Part shown: positions 36,641-45,872 of the stretch, in pieces
Numbering within the stretch: the stretch's first letter is position 1
How the letters are laid out: each line of letters opens with the position of its first letter
Source: Photorhabdus khanii NC19
Lineage (GTDB): Bacteria; Pseudomonadota; Gammaproteobacteria; Enterobacterales; Enterobacteriaceae
Length of the DNA: 64,000 nucleotides
NCBI RefSeq assembly: GCF_000517265.1
Contig: NZ_AYSJ01000013.1
Span: 578,838 to 642,837, forward strand
Direction: 5' to 3'
Translations under genes and position numbers: made by a program
The notes under the pieces: generated by a model
Told to the model about the DNA's origin: nothing
Database searches by the model: none
Seen by the model: only the letters and a program-made list of their open reading frames with translations

Positions 36641-37875
36641 CGCCCCACCGCATCAAACAGGCTTTGCAACTTCATCTTCTCCATAGACAAAGGGAGATCT
36701 CCACTCTGTTCAATAATCCCCAACCACTGCTGTGTGCGCTGGTGAAGAAAGTCGCATTCCTCAGGGTTCAGATATATTCCTTTTATCCTTTGTTTTACCT
36801 CATCCCTGATTCGACGCAGTCGTTCTATCGCCACCAAATCCGCTATGTCAGGCAGTTTTGAGCTGTAAAGATGGAAATAGCAACACCTGAAAAACTGCTC
36901 TAACCGACTCTCCGTGGAGCTTAATTTCTCGGCAAAAGTGAAAATTTCATCCGGTTCACACAGAGGCAGCATAGGCAATCCGGCGCGTTCAGACAGATAA
37001 CTCAATACGGTTTTCGGTGAAATTTCCAAATAGCGGGTGACGCCGTTCTGCGCGACATACTGCAAACTTTGCAGCCATTGCACCGGGGAAGTCAGGTGCT
37101 GCAAAATTGATGATTTCAGGTTCTCCGCAGACAATTCAGCGCCACTGACGTTGCAAACAAGTCTGGAAATACGCGCATCTGGCTTGCCTGTATCAGGCAA
37201 AAAGTCAAGCAGCGCCTCTAATTCCGCTTTCGCCTCCGCCATTAAAGGCGAATGAAACGGGCCACCGATTTTCAACGGATAAAGCAACCCTCCCAACGCC
37301 TCCATACGAGGCGCAAAGCGTCTAATGTCAGCCATCACACCGGAAACTGTCGCCTGATCAAACGCATCGATGGCGGATATGTACACCGCCACGCCGTCGT
37401 CTTTTCTGGCTTTCTCAACTTCCTGAACTACAACTTCGGCAGGGATGTGCAATACCCAACACATTTCGCCCTGATCGTAATTGCGGGCGCAGGTCTCCAC
37501 CACTTCCGAACGGATGTTCACCACTTTGGTCAGCGTCGCCAGATCAAGATATCCGGCGGAGCACAGTGCTGGATACTGCCCCAGACTGTGTCCCATCACA
37601 AATTCGGGAACCAGTCCGCAATACTTTCGTAATATGTCGGCAATGGCGACCGTCGTCGCCGTGAGTGCCAGTTGGGCGATACGCACTTGTTTTAAGGTAT
37701 CGCGCTGGTCGCCGTGGATAACATCGTATAGATCGACCTGAGACAGCTCCGACACTTCTTCCAGACAGGCCCGATACTCGGGATACTTTCTGAATTCGGC
37801 AAACATGTCCGGTTTCTGCGCCCCCACACCGGGAAATAAAAATACTGTCTTCGCTGAGTCGATAGCAGTTCTCAT
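36637..37875 (-). CDS. Discrete acyltransferase (trans-AT), ZmaF/ClbG-like role proposed
   Basis: A 412-residue free-standing AT. It has VFLFPGVGAQ at the N-terminus, the nucleophile S97 in MGHSLGQYPA and GGPFHSP at 204-210, where malonyl-specific domains have HAFH. About 110 residues beyond the normal AT core form a helical C-terminal extension. In zwittermicin and colibactin pathways a separate AT moves aminomalonyl from its ACP to a PKS carrier. This operon contains the aminomalonyl-type genes and exactly one KS protein without AT, so this enzyme is the natural link between them. The gene overlaps both neighbours by 4 bases. A malonyl-CoA substrate is the alternative. Confidence 0.85.
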   Translation of the reverse strand: MRTAIDSAKTVFLFPGVGAQKPDMFAEFRKYPEYRACLEEVSELSQVDLYDVIHGDQRDTLKQVRIAQLALTATTVAIADILRKYCGLVPEFVMGHSLGQYPALCSAGYLDLATLTKVVNIRSEVVETCARNYDQGEMCWVLHIPAEVVVQEVEKARKDDGVAVYISAIDAFDQATVSGVMADIRRFAPRMEALGGLLYPLKIGGPFHSPLMAEAKAELEALLDFLPDTGKPDARISRLVCNVSGAELSAENLKSSILQHLTSPVQWLQSLQYVAQNGVTRYLEISPKTVLSYLSERAGLPMLPLCEPDEIFTFAEKLSSTESRLEQFFRCCYFHLYSSKLPDIADLVAIERLRRIRDEVKQRIKGIYLNPEECDFLHQRTQQWLGIIEQSGDLPLSMEKMKLQSLFDAVGR

Positions 37876-40800
37876 GCTGAGGCTCCATTAATAATGAGAT
37901 CGAGCTCCGATTGCGAGAGCTGACAAAGAGGAAAATCCGAAGGGATCAACGCCCGTTCCGGACGATGATCAGCCTGTCCGTCATACTGTCCGTCATGAAA
38001 TGCCTTGTTCCAGACATCGTTCCAGGCCGATAACCTTTCATTCAATTGCGTCAGGTAGCGCCGGGCATCATTGCCGTCAGCGCCGGGAATACCTAATCTC
38101 AACTCAACGAAAACAGAACCAGACTCGCGACAGTCACGAATAAGCATGTCAAAATCGGCCACGCTCTTTTCGTCGGGATGTCGAAAACCGCCTGATAGGG
38201 AGTAGACCAGATTGAAATGACCCCATGTTCCGCGGCTACCCAGTCCTAAACCAATGTCGTTGACGCAGATTAGTGGCCGCACACCCGTGCCATTCAGCCC
38301 CAGTTGGTCTTGCCAGTTCAGACTGCTTTCATACAAGCGCGACTTTAAAACACGCAAAAAGTTCCTCGGACGACCTAAGGAAACATGAAGATTCAGTTGA
38401 TTGAAGCCGGTAAACCAACCCACAGCGTTCGCCATTGCCACATTCCAGACAGCGGGCATTTCCGCCTCGGAGAATAAGCGTCCGTGATTTTCAAACAGCA
38501 CAGCGGGCCGCTCCGGCAGCATTCCGTTATCCTGCATAACCTCCATCAAAGCGGCCGCGATCAATTGCGAACGTTCAGCTTTGCAGCATTGCGCCATAAA
38601 CCCTAAGCTATCGCCGGAAATTGACAGCGCCAAAGTGACGGGAGCAATCGCCGGCTGATAAAAAGCGTCGTCATGTAACGCAGGTTCCGCATAAGAGGCG
38701 TGATCCCACAACCATTTCCCCCAAAGGAACGCCCCCTGCTCCACATCAGCGTTGGCCTGAGCCACCGATTCATTCAGCGCCTGATCCAGCTCATCCAACA
38801 AGAAAATCCATGAGTGCACATCGCAAATAAGGTGATGGCAAACCCAAATCAGATAGTTTTTGTTCGAAACCGGATCGAACACCACTTCATGAACGCTGGG
38901 TTGATTCTCCAGACAGACCTCGCCTTGCAATTTATTCAGTCTGTCTTCAAGGTGCTCTCCTTGCGCCAACGCCTCTCTTTGCTCCAACACATGGCCGCCA
39001 TGCCGTTCCGGCTCTGAAGACGAAAAATAGAACTCGTTCAAATCCCGATTCGCTCTCAGGGAGAAGATTTTATGCCTTACTTTTACCGTTGCGACACCAA
39101 CGTTTATACGCCCGGCGGAAATAGACCGCGGCAGTTCAAGCACCACGCCCTGTTGTAGTCGATTACCGTGTTTAAAGCGGTGCTCACGGAACCAACGCAC
39201 GCTTGGTAAATACTTCACCCAGTTTGCTTCGAATGCTTCCAATACGGCCGCATCGGTTACAGTGTCCTCCGGCTTCTCCGCACAAGCTTTTTCAAGCACA
39301 GAGCCTAAAGCTGTCGAAGTTAATAGCTCACTTGCGCCGATCCGAACGCCTTCTCTGGCTAACAACGCGACAAGCCGGATCGCTTTGATCGAGTCACCAC
39401 CCTGCGCCAAAAAGGGGGCCGTCAGGTCCACTGTTTGCGGCCAAATCGGCCTTAAAAATTCTACATCCAGCCATGAAGGGAGTTTGTAAGCTTTCGGTGC
39501 TCTCAGGCCTTTCTCATCAACTAAACAGATATGAGAAGAATCTGCCGCCACCCGTCTGGCTTCGGCGGTGAGCGCCGCCATATCGACCTTGCCATTGGCA
39601 TTAACCGGCCAGGGCTGCACTGTGCAATACAGCCCCGGCAGCCAAGTGTCAGGAATTTTGTCTTTCAGGCTTCTCTGGAAGTCATGGCTGTCATACGGGA
39701 CAGGCTTACTGCTGCACAAAACGACCGTTTCATATCTATCAATTCCATCAACATCATCAACAATCAGTTTCAGCGCCTTCAACTGCCAATGGTGATCGTC
39801 GTCTCGCCCAAGGTACGCCAGTGCGTCTTTCACAGCTTTTTCAATTTCCGCAGGATGAATCCGGTGACCACGCACTTTAAATTCATCGTCGATGCGACCG
39901 AAACAATGAAATATCCCCTGTTCATCCTGCAAGCCCAGATCGCCCGTGCGATACCAACGGCGTCGCCCGTCAACACTATGCACAAATTTTGCTTCCGTCT
40001 GAGTGCTGTTGTTAAGATACCCATCCGCCAGCACCGGACCGCCGATCCATATTTCGCCTCTAAATCCACGGGGCATATTTTGGCCCCAAGCATCTCTTAT
40101 CGATATTTCTGCTTTGCCTAGCGCTTTGCCGATAGGCGTCGTAATCGCGGCGTTCGTCTTGCTGTTCCCATCAAACCCGCTCACCGAATAGATGCAACAC
40201 CCTACTGTAGCCTCCGTCGGCCCATATTCATTGATTACCTTGCTGCCCGGAGGATAGAAATCAAACGCTTTGTTCACTAACGCAGCGGGCAAATTTTCTC
40301 CACCGACGACAAAAGTCAACGGATTGCGTCTTTTGGGGCTATGTTCAATCAGTAATGAAAAATGGGACGGCGTACATTTAACGCCCGTCAATGACTCATC
40401 GGCGAGAAGAGTCCGCAACAGTGCCGGATTATCACGAATGTCCTGTTCGTAAGCTTGTATAAAACCGCCCGATAAAACAGGGACCAAAATAGCAGTCTGC
40501 GTCAAATCGAATCCAAAGGAGGTGAACAAAGGCGTATTAAACGGCACCCCGGCAGCGTAAGCCTCTTTGGCCGCCAGCGCATAGTTCGCCAGCGCAATGG
40601 AAGAAATCGCAACGCCTTTAGGCTCTCCGGTCGACCCGGAGGTATACAGGATATAAGCAGGGTTGCTGTCTGCCTGTTTTGACCACGTTGCTCCCGGTCG
40701 TTCTTCTGGATGCGACATTGCGTCACATAACGTCTTATCCAGCGAAACGCGCAACCGTGGCAAATCCAACGCCTCCGCCAGGTCCTGATCAGCAACTGTG

Positions 40801-42461
40801 TAAATGCAAAGAGAAGCCCCCGAGTTACGGACAATAGTCGATAACCTGACCAAAGGCGTAGTGGGACAAACAGGAACCACCGTCACATTCTCAATAAGAC
40901 AGGTCAGATAGGCGAGTATCGTTTCAGGGGAGCGTCTTCCCAGGATCAACACCGGACTGCGCCCGAAATGCTGGCCCCGCAACTGCACGCTGAACTTGCT
41001 AACCCATTGCAAGCCCTGCCGGTAAGTCAGGTCGCCCAACGCTACGTCCGTACCTTGTCTGAACAACACATTGTCGGTATAGCGTTCAAAAGCGTCGCGT
41101 AAATGAACACCTATCGGTTCTGCGCAACAATCTAAACGAGCGTTGACTTCTTCTGTTTGCCCCATAACTTCAGCGGCCGCTTCCATTGCATAGTCAATGA
41201 CAGTTTGCAGGAACGCACGACATTGGTCGGATGACCACACCTTGCGAAAGTCCGCTTCAAGCTTGAAGCAGCCGCCCTCGAAGCGGTCGTGAATATGAAC
41301 AGTGGCAAACAGCGCCTCCACCGCCTGAATGTGATTAATCTCTACTTCAGCGCCTGAGACAGTATGCTGAAACACCCCTGTTTGATAGGAAACGCCGAAG
41401 GCCGGAATAATCCGCTTCCAGTCTTGCGATACAAAATCCCCCCAACGGGCGCCTGGGGCATAGCGTGAATGCACAATAGCTTTTTGCAGACGGTTTTTAA
41501 GGATGCGGTAACAATCCGCCACCGTCTCCCCCGCCTCACGAAACACCGGAACCAAGACTGGTGCCACCGCCATAACAACTGATCGCTTTTCATCCTCGCT
41601 CCAGCGATTCAGCATAGGCGCCTGCAATAAAGCACCATTGCCGTCTTCAATCACCATTTGCGTGTACGCAACAGCGGCGAAAAACAGCCTGAAAACAGAA
41701 CCGCCGCCGCTCTTGAATCTGCGTAGCATGTCGTTTTGCACTTCGCTCAAAGTGACCCGTACACGCACAGAGCGAGGCTCCAATCCGCGATAGTCGCCAA
41801 TCGGATAGCGACAGGATATTTTGGTGGCACTTGCTGACTCCGTGTCGCCAAAGACACTCCGCCAATACGCAGCGTCCCTTTCCATACGCCGGGAGCCATC
41901 GTAGTCCCGCTCTCCCTCGGCAATAACAGAAAACAAGGGGGACGCCATCTTTCCCATGGCCGGCGCTTCCTGCTCCAACGCCTCCGCCAAATGTTCCATC
42001 AGTATCGCCAACGCTGCACTGTCTGCCGCTGCATGATGCGCCTTCACAAACCATCCCGACTGTTCTTGTCGGAAACGCACAGCGAAAATTCGTATCGGCG
42101 TGAGTGACAACGCCTCCTCCACCAACAGTTGACGCTCTGCCCAGCTCTCGAAAGCCTGCCCAGGCTCCGGATGCCTGCTGAAATCCACCTTCTCCACTTC
42201 AACCTGAGGTGCATCGCGCCGGACTCCACGCCACTGTATTTCCAACTGTCCGGTTTCTAAATGATCGGTGACAAATCCAATATGGAATACATCCTGAGAA
42301 TCCCGGACAATTTCAGCCGCCCGCGCAAGCCGATCCAGAGAAATGTCTCCACTCAGGCGTGCAACGCCACCCAGATAAAACCGATGGCCGGACAGATGAA
42401 ACGCTTCCATTTTAAAAACGGTCTGTTGTGACCGGGATAGCTCAAAAGTCGACTGATTCAT
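37872..42461 (-). CDS. NRPS initiation protein, starter C-A(Asn)-T-E
   Basis: A 1529-residue protein. An N-terminal condensation-type domain (about 5-440) has HHAAADSAA (H142, H143, D147); at the start of the line it should act as an acyl-starter C. The A domain (about 480-985) has ILYTSGSTGEPKG and the hand-read code D-L-T-K-V-G-E-V (FDLTQT, VKCTPS, VVGGEN, EYGPTEATV), the classical Asn code. T has S1024 in AQGGDSIK. The last domain (about 1075-1510) is an epimerase: WFREHRFKHGN, HHLICDVHSW (H1209, H1210, D1214), VGWFTGFNQLNL. The product would be N-acyl-D-Asn, the leaving group used in prodrug systems such as colibactin and xenocoumacin, which fits the ClbP-type peptidase in the operon. It begins 3 bases after the serine adenylation gene. 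Confidence 0.9.
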   Translation of the reverse strand: MNQSTFELSRSQQTVFKMEAFHLSGHRFYLGGVARLSGDISLDRLARAAEIVRDSQDVFHIGFVTDHLETGQLEIQWRGVRRDAPQVEVEKVDFSRHPEPGQAFESWAERQLLVEEALSLTPIRIFAVRFRQEQSGWFVKAHHAAADSAALAILMEHLAEALEQEAPAMGKMASPLFSVIAEGERDYDGSRRMERDAAYWRSVFGDTESASATKISCRYPIGDYRGLEPRSVRVRVTLSEVQNDMLRRFKSGGGSVFRLFFAAVAYTQMVIEDGNGALLQAPMLNRWSEDEKRSVVMAVAPVLVPVFREAGETVADCYRILKNRLQKAIVHSRYAPGARWGDFVSQDWKRIIPAFGVSYQTGVFQHTVSGAEVEINHIQAVEALFATVHIHDRFEGGCFKLEADFRKVWSSDQCRAFLQTVIDYAMEAAAEVMGQTEEVNARLDCCAEPIGVHLRDAFERYTDNVLFRQGTDVALGDLTYRQGLQWVSKFSVQLRGQHFGRSPVLILGRRSPETILAYLTCLIENVTVVPVCPTTPLVRLSTIVRNSGASLCIYTVADQDLAEALDLPRLRVSLDKTLCDAMSHPEERPGATWSKQADSNPAYILYTSGSTGEPKGVAISSIALANYALAAKEAYAAGVPFNTPLFTSFGFDLTQTAILVPVLSGGFIQAYEQDIRDNPALLRTLLADESLTGVKCTPSHFSLLIEHSPKRRNPLTFVVGGENLPAALVNKAFDFYPPGSKVINEYGPTEATVGCCIYSVSGFDGNSKTNAAITTPIGKALGKAEISIRDAWGQNMPRGFRGEIWIGGPVLADGYLNNSTQTEAKFVHSVDGRRRWYRTGDLGLQDEQGIFHCFGRIDDEFKVRGHRIHPAEIEKAVKDALAYLGRDDDHHWQLKALKLIVDDVDGIDRYETVVLCSSKPVPYDSHDFQRSLKDKIPDTWLPGLYCTVQPWPVNANGKVDMAALTAEARRVAADSSHICLVDEKGLRAPKAYKLPSWLDVEFLRPIWPQTVDLTAPFLAQGGDSIKAIRLVALLAREGVRIGASELLTSTALGSVLEKACAEKPEDTVTDAAVLEAFEANWVKYLPSVRWFREHRFKHGNRLQQGVVLELPRSISAGRINVGVATVKVRHKIFSLRANRDLNEFYFSSSEPERHGGHVLEQREALAQGEHLEDRLNKLQGEVCLENQPSVHEVVFDPVSNKNYLIWVCHHLICDVHSWIFLLDELDQALNESVAQANADVEQGAFLWGKWLWDHASYAEPALHDDAFYQPAIAPVTLALSISGDSLGFMAQCCKAERSQLIAAALMEVMQDNGMLPERPAVLFENHGRLFSEAEMPAVWNVAMANAVGWFTGFNQLNLHVSLGRPRNFLRVLKSRLYESSLNWQDQLGLNGTGVRPLICVNDIGLGLGSRGTWGHFNLVYSLSGGFRHPDEKSVADFDMLIRDCRESGSVFVELRLGIPGADGNDARRYLTQLNERLSAWNDVWNKAFHDGQYDGQADHRPERALIPSDFPLCQLSQSELDLIINGASA

Positions 42462-42464
42462 GGC

Positions 42465-44033
42465 TTAAGCTACCACTTTGGTGAAAAACAGATCCCGTAT
42501 ATTCCTAGCAATCGCTTTTCTATCAAGTTTCCCTGAGCTGGACCTCGGCAAACTTAGGGTCTGCCAATAACGGGTGGGCAACATGTAGGCCGGCACTTGC
42601 GCAGAAAGAAATTGACGAATATCCTGCGAGTCAAACTCCTCTTCCCCTACCGCGATCGCCGCGACAAGCCATTGTTCCTGCTCTTCGTCCTCAACCATAC
42701 AGACGACGGCCTCGGTAATAGCAGGATGATTGAGCAGGTGATGCTCTATCTCCCCCAGCTCAATGCGCAGTCCGCGTAGCTTAACTTGCGTATCCTTCCG
42801 GCCCTGGCAGAAAAAGCCGCTTCCTTCCTCATACCATCCAAGATCACCGGTCAGGTATATCCGTTGTTGAAGTTCCGGATGGAAGATAAATGCTTTATCA
42901 GTTAAATCCTGCCGGTTGTAGTAACCTTCGGCCAGACATATCCCGCCAATGGCTATCTCACCTTCTTCTGAGTCTGCTTTTAACGCCAGATTATCCGGGT
43001 TCAGTACGTACAACTGACACCCGGTGAGAGCCTGCCCAATGGGGATAACGCCCGACAAGGTTTCCACACAATCATAAAAACTGACATCAATGGCCGCTTC
43101 CGTGGGGCCGTATAAATTAGTCAACAGGCAGCGCGAAGCAAACACTTTCTGAAATTGATCAACCAGAGAGGCAGACAGCGACTCCCCGCTCACATATACC
43201 CTGCGCAGCGCCGGCAACGGCAAGGTATCCACATTGCCTTCCTGAAGCTCTAGCAGAACCGGTTTCAACAAACTGGGAACAAAGTGGACAACGGTAATAT
43301 TCTCGTTTTCCAGCGCAGCCACTATGCCTCTGGGAAATGACTCCAATCCCGGTTGCAGCAGATAATTGCTCGCACCGTTCAAGGCGGGTAAAAATAGCTC
43401 CCATAAAGAGACGTCAAAAGTCAGCGCAGTTCTCTGTAGGATAATGTCCGAATCCGTCATTTCACTATGAGCCTGATGCCACTCCAGCCGGTTTATGAAA
43501 GCGCTATGATTTACCAGAACGCCTTTTGGCGTGCCAGTCGTACCGGAAGTAAAGATTAAGTAGGCGGGATCGGTGGCCCGCAGTTGAGGTACTTTTTTGC
43601 CCGCGCTTTCTAAACGATGAAAAGTGGATATTTCTGTCAGAAGTTCACGCCTGATCAACTCCAATTCGGAATTAGCCTCAATAAACAGACTCTCCTGCGC
43701 CACATTGCAAAAAGCGATACGACATCGAGCCGTCGCAAGCATGGATGCCAACCGGGCAACAGGGGTTTTTACATCAACAGGAAAATAAACGCCGCCAGCA
43801 AGCAGTACCGCATATGCCGCCACCAGAAATTCCGGGCTACGCTCAAGACCAATGGCGACGCAATCGCCCTGGCATACGCCGCGATCATTAACCAGATAAT
43901 GCGCCAGCCGTTGCGCTCTTTCGTATAACTCGCTCCAGGATAAAGAGTTGCCTTTTCCCCACCGTATCGCCGGGTTCTGGTTATCTCTCGCCGTGTTTTC
44001 GAAATAATCAGTAATAAGTTGACCAGTTTCCAT
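42465..44033 (-). CDS. Free-standing serine adenylation protein
   Basis: A 522-residue A domain with no carrier attached: it ends shortly after the A10 motif SSGKLDRKAI. Core motifs are LIFTSGTTGTPKG (A3), LYGPTEAAID (A5), YLTGDLG (A7) and KLRGLRIELGEIE (A8). The hand-read specificity code is D-V-W-H-Y-S-L-I (FDVSLWE, VHFVPS, VYVSGE), differing from the usual Ser code only by Tyr for Phe. It should activate L-Ser and load a separate carrier, most simply the ACP at 45333-45584. The zwittermicin pathway uses a comparable A protein to make seryl-ACP for aminomalonyl-ACP. Serving the orphan N-terminal T of the 18727-23640 protein is the alternative. Confidence 0.9.
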   Translation of the reverse strand: METGQLITDYFENTARDNQNPAIRWGKGNSLSWSELYERAQRLAHYLVNDRGVCQGDCVAIGLERSPEFLVAAYAVLLAGGVYFPVDVKTPVARLASMLATARCRIAFCNVAQESLFIEANSELELIRRELLTEISTFHRLESAGKKVPQLRATDPAYLIFTSGTTGTPKGVLVNHSAFINRLEWHQAHSEMTDSDIILQRTALTFDVSLWELFLPALNGASNYLLQPGLESFPRGIVAALENENITVVHFVPSLLKPVLLELQEGNVDTLPLPALRRVYVSGESLSASLVDQFQKVFASRCLLTNLYGPTEAAIDVSFYDCVETLSGVIPIGQALTGCQLYVLNPDNLALKADSEEGEIAIGGICLAEGYYNRQDLTDKAFIFHPELQQRIYLTGDLGWYEEGSGFFCQGRKDTQVKLRGLRIELGEIEHHLLNHPAITEAVVCMVEDEEQEQWLVAAIAVGEEEFDSQDIRQFLSAQVPAYMLPTRYWQTLSLPRSSSGKLDRKAIARNIRDLFFTKVVA

Positions 44034-44176
44034 GATGCCTAAGTCCTCTGATTGCTGGCTTTGTTGCTCCCAAACTTCATTACAATCCGGCGTTACAGAC
44101 GAACGCCAGGAAATAGAAACCCGTCAGCCAGACTAAGTAGTCTGTCTTTTCAGGGTGCATAAATTTAAGGCGCGGT
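44034..44176. other. Operon gap with a perfect inverted repeat
   Basis: This 143-base gap is the longest inside the operon. It holds no gene. CAGACTAAGTAGTCTG at 44129-44144 is a 7-bp inverted repeat with a 2-base centre. It could be an mRNA-processing or attenuating hairpin that lowers expression downstream, or an operator. No T run follows it on the minus strand, so it is not a classical terminator. Confidence 0.5.
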
Positions 44177-45340
44177 TTATGAGATAGTCTGTGCAAGGTT
44201 GCAGTTGTACCGATTACATACCTCCTTGCCGATCAACATTTTTTGCAGCTCATTGCTACCTTCGACAACTTGCAATATTTTCGCATCCCGATAGAGCCGG
44301 CTGACGCCATTGCTCTCATCGCAACCGTGACCACCGTGAATCTGCACGGCTTTCGCTGCGGCAACGCCGGCTTCCTGCGAGGCGAAAAGCTTGGCTTGAA
44401 GAATCTGCTCAAGAGCCTCTTCCTCCCTTGCTTCTTTCGCTTTTGTCGCTGATAAACAAACGAGTTGAGAGGCTAGCAGACTACCGGACATTTCCGCCAG
44501 GTAACCGCGAATGATGCCTTGGTCCGCAAGTAACGAACCAAAGGTGGCGCGGGAGTTGGCCCTGCGTGCGGATGCTGCCAATGCCGCCTGTTGTATTCCC
44601 AGTGCCGCCCAGGCCACGCTGATGCGGCCATAGTCCAACGCGTTGTTAGAGATAAGATTTTGTCCAAATCCAGGCTTTCCTACGATATTCGTCTTAGGAA
44701 CCCGGCAATCGGTGAAATCCAACACAGCCAGATATGCGCTCTTGAAGCCCAGCATATTTTTCTTGGCGGTCACTTTTAATCCTGGGGTATTTTTGGGGAC
44801 CAACACCGCGGTATCCAACCCCTGATATTTACCGAATACCAGAAACAGATCCGCGATCTGGGCGAAAGTAATCCAGGTTTTTTGCCCATTAACGCTCAGA
44901 TAATTCCCGTCTTCTTCAAACTTTGTCGACAGATTTTTAGAGTCTCCACCAGCGGAAACTTCAGTTTGTGCAAATGCGCCAATGATTTCGCCCTTCACCA
45001 GCGGCACCAGAAAGCGCTGTTTCTGATCTTGAGAACCCCAATCCTCAATGGTTTTCAGCACCATTGAGTGAACATTCAGCAAACCGGTGAGCGAGCCACT
45101 CCCAGCACCGATGGCCATGTTCAGCAATCCAAAAGTCGTGACGTCAAACCCCAGACCGCCGCTCTCAGTTTTCGCTAAACCACCCAGCCAACCGTTATGC
45201 GCAAGTTTTTGCACAACAGTTACTGGCGTCGCTTCCTCCAAATCCCATTCATCGGCATAAGGAGCGACTTCAGTAACTGAAAATTGCTCAAATGCCTGTA
45301 ACCATGCATTTTGCGAAGGTGACAAAAAGCGATTAAGCAT
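44177..45340 (-). CDS. Acyl-CoA dehydrogenase, proposed for aminomalonyl-ACP
   Basis: A 387-residue flavoprotein of the acyl-CoA dehydrogenase family, normal in length. Recognisable are GGLGFDVTTFGLLNMAIGAG, the FAD/substrate segment FAQTEVSAGGDSKNL, KTWITFAQIADLFLV, and the C-terminal GGHGCDESNGVSRLYRDAK with LQVVEGSNELQK. FkbI, ZmaE/ZmaI and ClbF are of this type and oxidise an ACP-bound thioester rather than acyl-CoA. It overlaps the ACP gene by 8 bases, so the two are translationally coupled, which supports an ACP-bound substrate. With the dehydrogenase at 3587-4438 it would convert seryl-ACP to aminomalonyl-ACP. Confidence 0.87.
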   Translation of the reverse strand: MLNRFLSPSQNAWLQAFEQFSVTEVAPYADEWDLEEATPVTVVQKLAHNGWLGGLAKTESGGLGFDVTTFGLLNMAIGAGSGSLTGLLNVHSMVLKTIEDWGSQDQKQRFLVPLVKGEIIGAFAQTEVSAGGDSKNLSTKFEEDGNYLSVNGQKTWITFAQIADLFLVFGKYQGLDTAVLVPKNTPGLKVTAKKNMLGFKSAYLAVLDFTDCRVPKTNIVGKPGFGQNLISNNALDYGRISVAWAALGIQQAALAASARRANSRATFGSLLADQGIIRGYLAEMSGSLLASQLVCLSATKAKEAREEEALEQILQAKLFASQEAGVAAAKAVQIHGGHGCDESNGVSRLYRDAKILQVVEGSNELQKMLIGKEVCNRYNCNLAQTIS

Positions 45341-45584
45341 TTACTGCCACCTTTCTGTCTAAGAAGTTGCAGACCGCCTGAATGCTGGAAAAATTGGCAT
45401 TATCAAGGTCATCGATTTCAACCTTAATTTTAAAGTTTTTTTCAAGAAAGGAGATTAACTGAATAGCGGCCAGGGAGTTAACCAAGCCGGTTTCGAAGAT
45501 GTTGACTGAATCGTCTAAATCCTGCTTACCAGCAAGTTTGCACAGGTATTCAGACACTAACTTGTTACGCGCGGATACGTCCAT
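45333..45584 (-). CDS. Discrete acyl carrier protein
   Basis: An 83-residue ACP, first gene of the operon. The phosphopantetheine site is S37 in ETGLVNSLAAIQL, with Asn in place of the common Asp, as in several FkbJ/ZmaD/ZmaH-type carriers. The rest fits the four-helix fold (ISFLEKNFKIKVEIDDLDNA). AGAGGAAAG precedes the ATG at 45584. The ATGCTTAA overlap with the dehydrogenase gene couples the two. It probably carries serine and then aminomalonate. It also has some resemblance to D-Ala-type carriers. Confidence 0.88.
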   Translation of the reverse strand: MDVSARNKLVSEYLCKLAGKQDLDDSVNIFETGLVNSLAAIQLISFLEKNFKIKVEIDDLDNANFSSIQAVCNFLDRKVAVNA

Positions 45585-45802
45585 TACTTACTTTCCTCTG
45601 TGAGCTTAATTTCATTGATCTTTTCTTTACAAAACCAGCCTGGAAACCGTTTATGAAAAAATTTCCTTTTTCAGGATCCATCTTGAGACGCCAAGTCGAT
45701 TTGGCTCCGCCACAAACCAGTGCAAAATAAACATCCATGCTGCATGGCATGGAAAAACAGTTAACCACGAGATTAACCTTTCTCAGGATAATCTGACTTA
45801 AA

Positions 45803-45872
45803 CGTAAGCGTTTTAGTTAACCTGTGAAACTATTGTTATATTTATGTAATCAATGTAAGCGCTTTATGTAAC
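45803..45872. repeat. Two direct repeats in the operon promoter, candidate operators
   Basis: CGTAAGCGTTTTAGTTAAC (45803-45821) and TGTAAGCGCTTTATGTAAC (45854-45872) match at 15 of 19 positions, 51 bases apart (about five helical turns). A weaker relative, ACGTAAATTCGGTAAAC, lies at 45886-45902. One copy sits between the -35 and -10 and one downstream, positions typical of repressor or regulator sites. Confidence 0.5.

Noticed and set aside
3587..45340. Methoxymalonyl- or hydroxymalonyl-ACP pathway, suggested by ACP plus the two dehydrogenases.
   Set aside because: No FkbH-like glyceryl transferase and no O-methyltransferase occur in the operon, while a serine A protein does.
3587..45584. 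Identification as the xenocoumacin, zwittermicin or colibactin cluster itself.
   Set aside because: Domain content differs: a discrete serine A protein, KS-AT-KR-DH-ER-T, an AT-less KS-KR-T-C and an unusual TE-bearing NRPS do not match the layouts I remember.
45565..45768. 67-codon minus-strand frame just upstream of the ACP, considered as an MbtH-like or leader protein.
   Set aside because: It overlaps the ACP start out of frame, lacks a good RBS, and has none of the MbtH residues (for example the NxExQxSxWP region).
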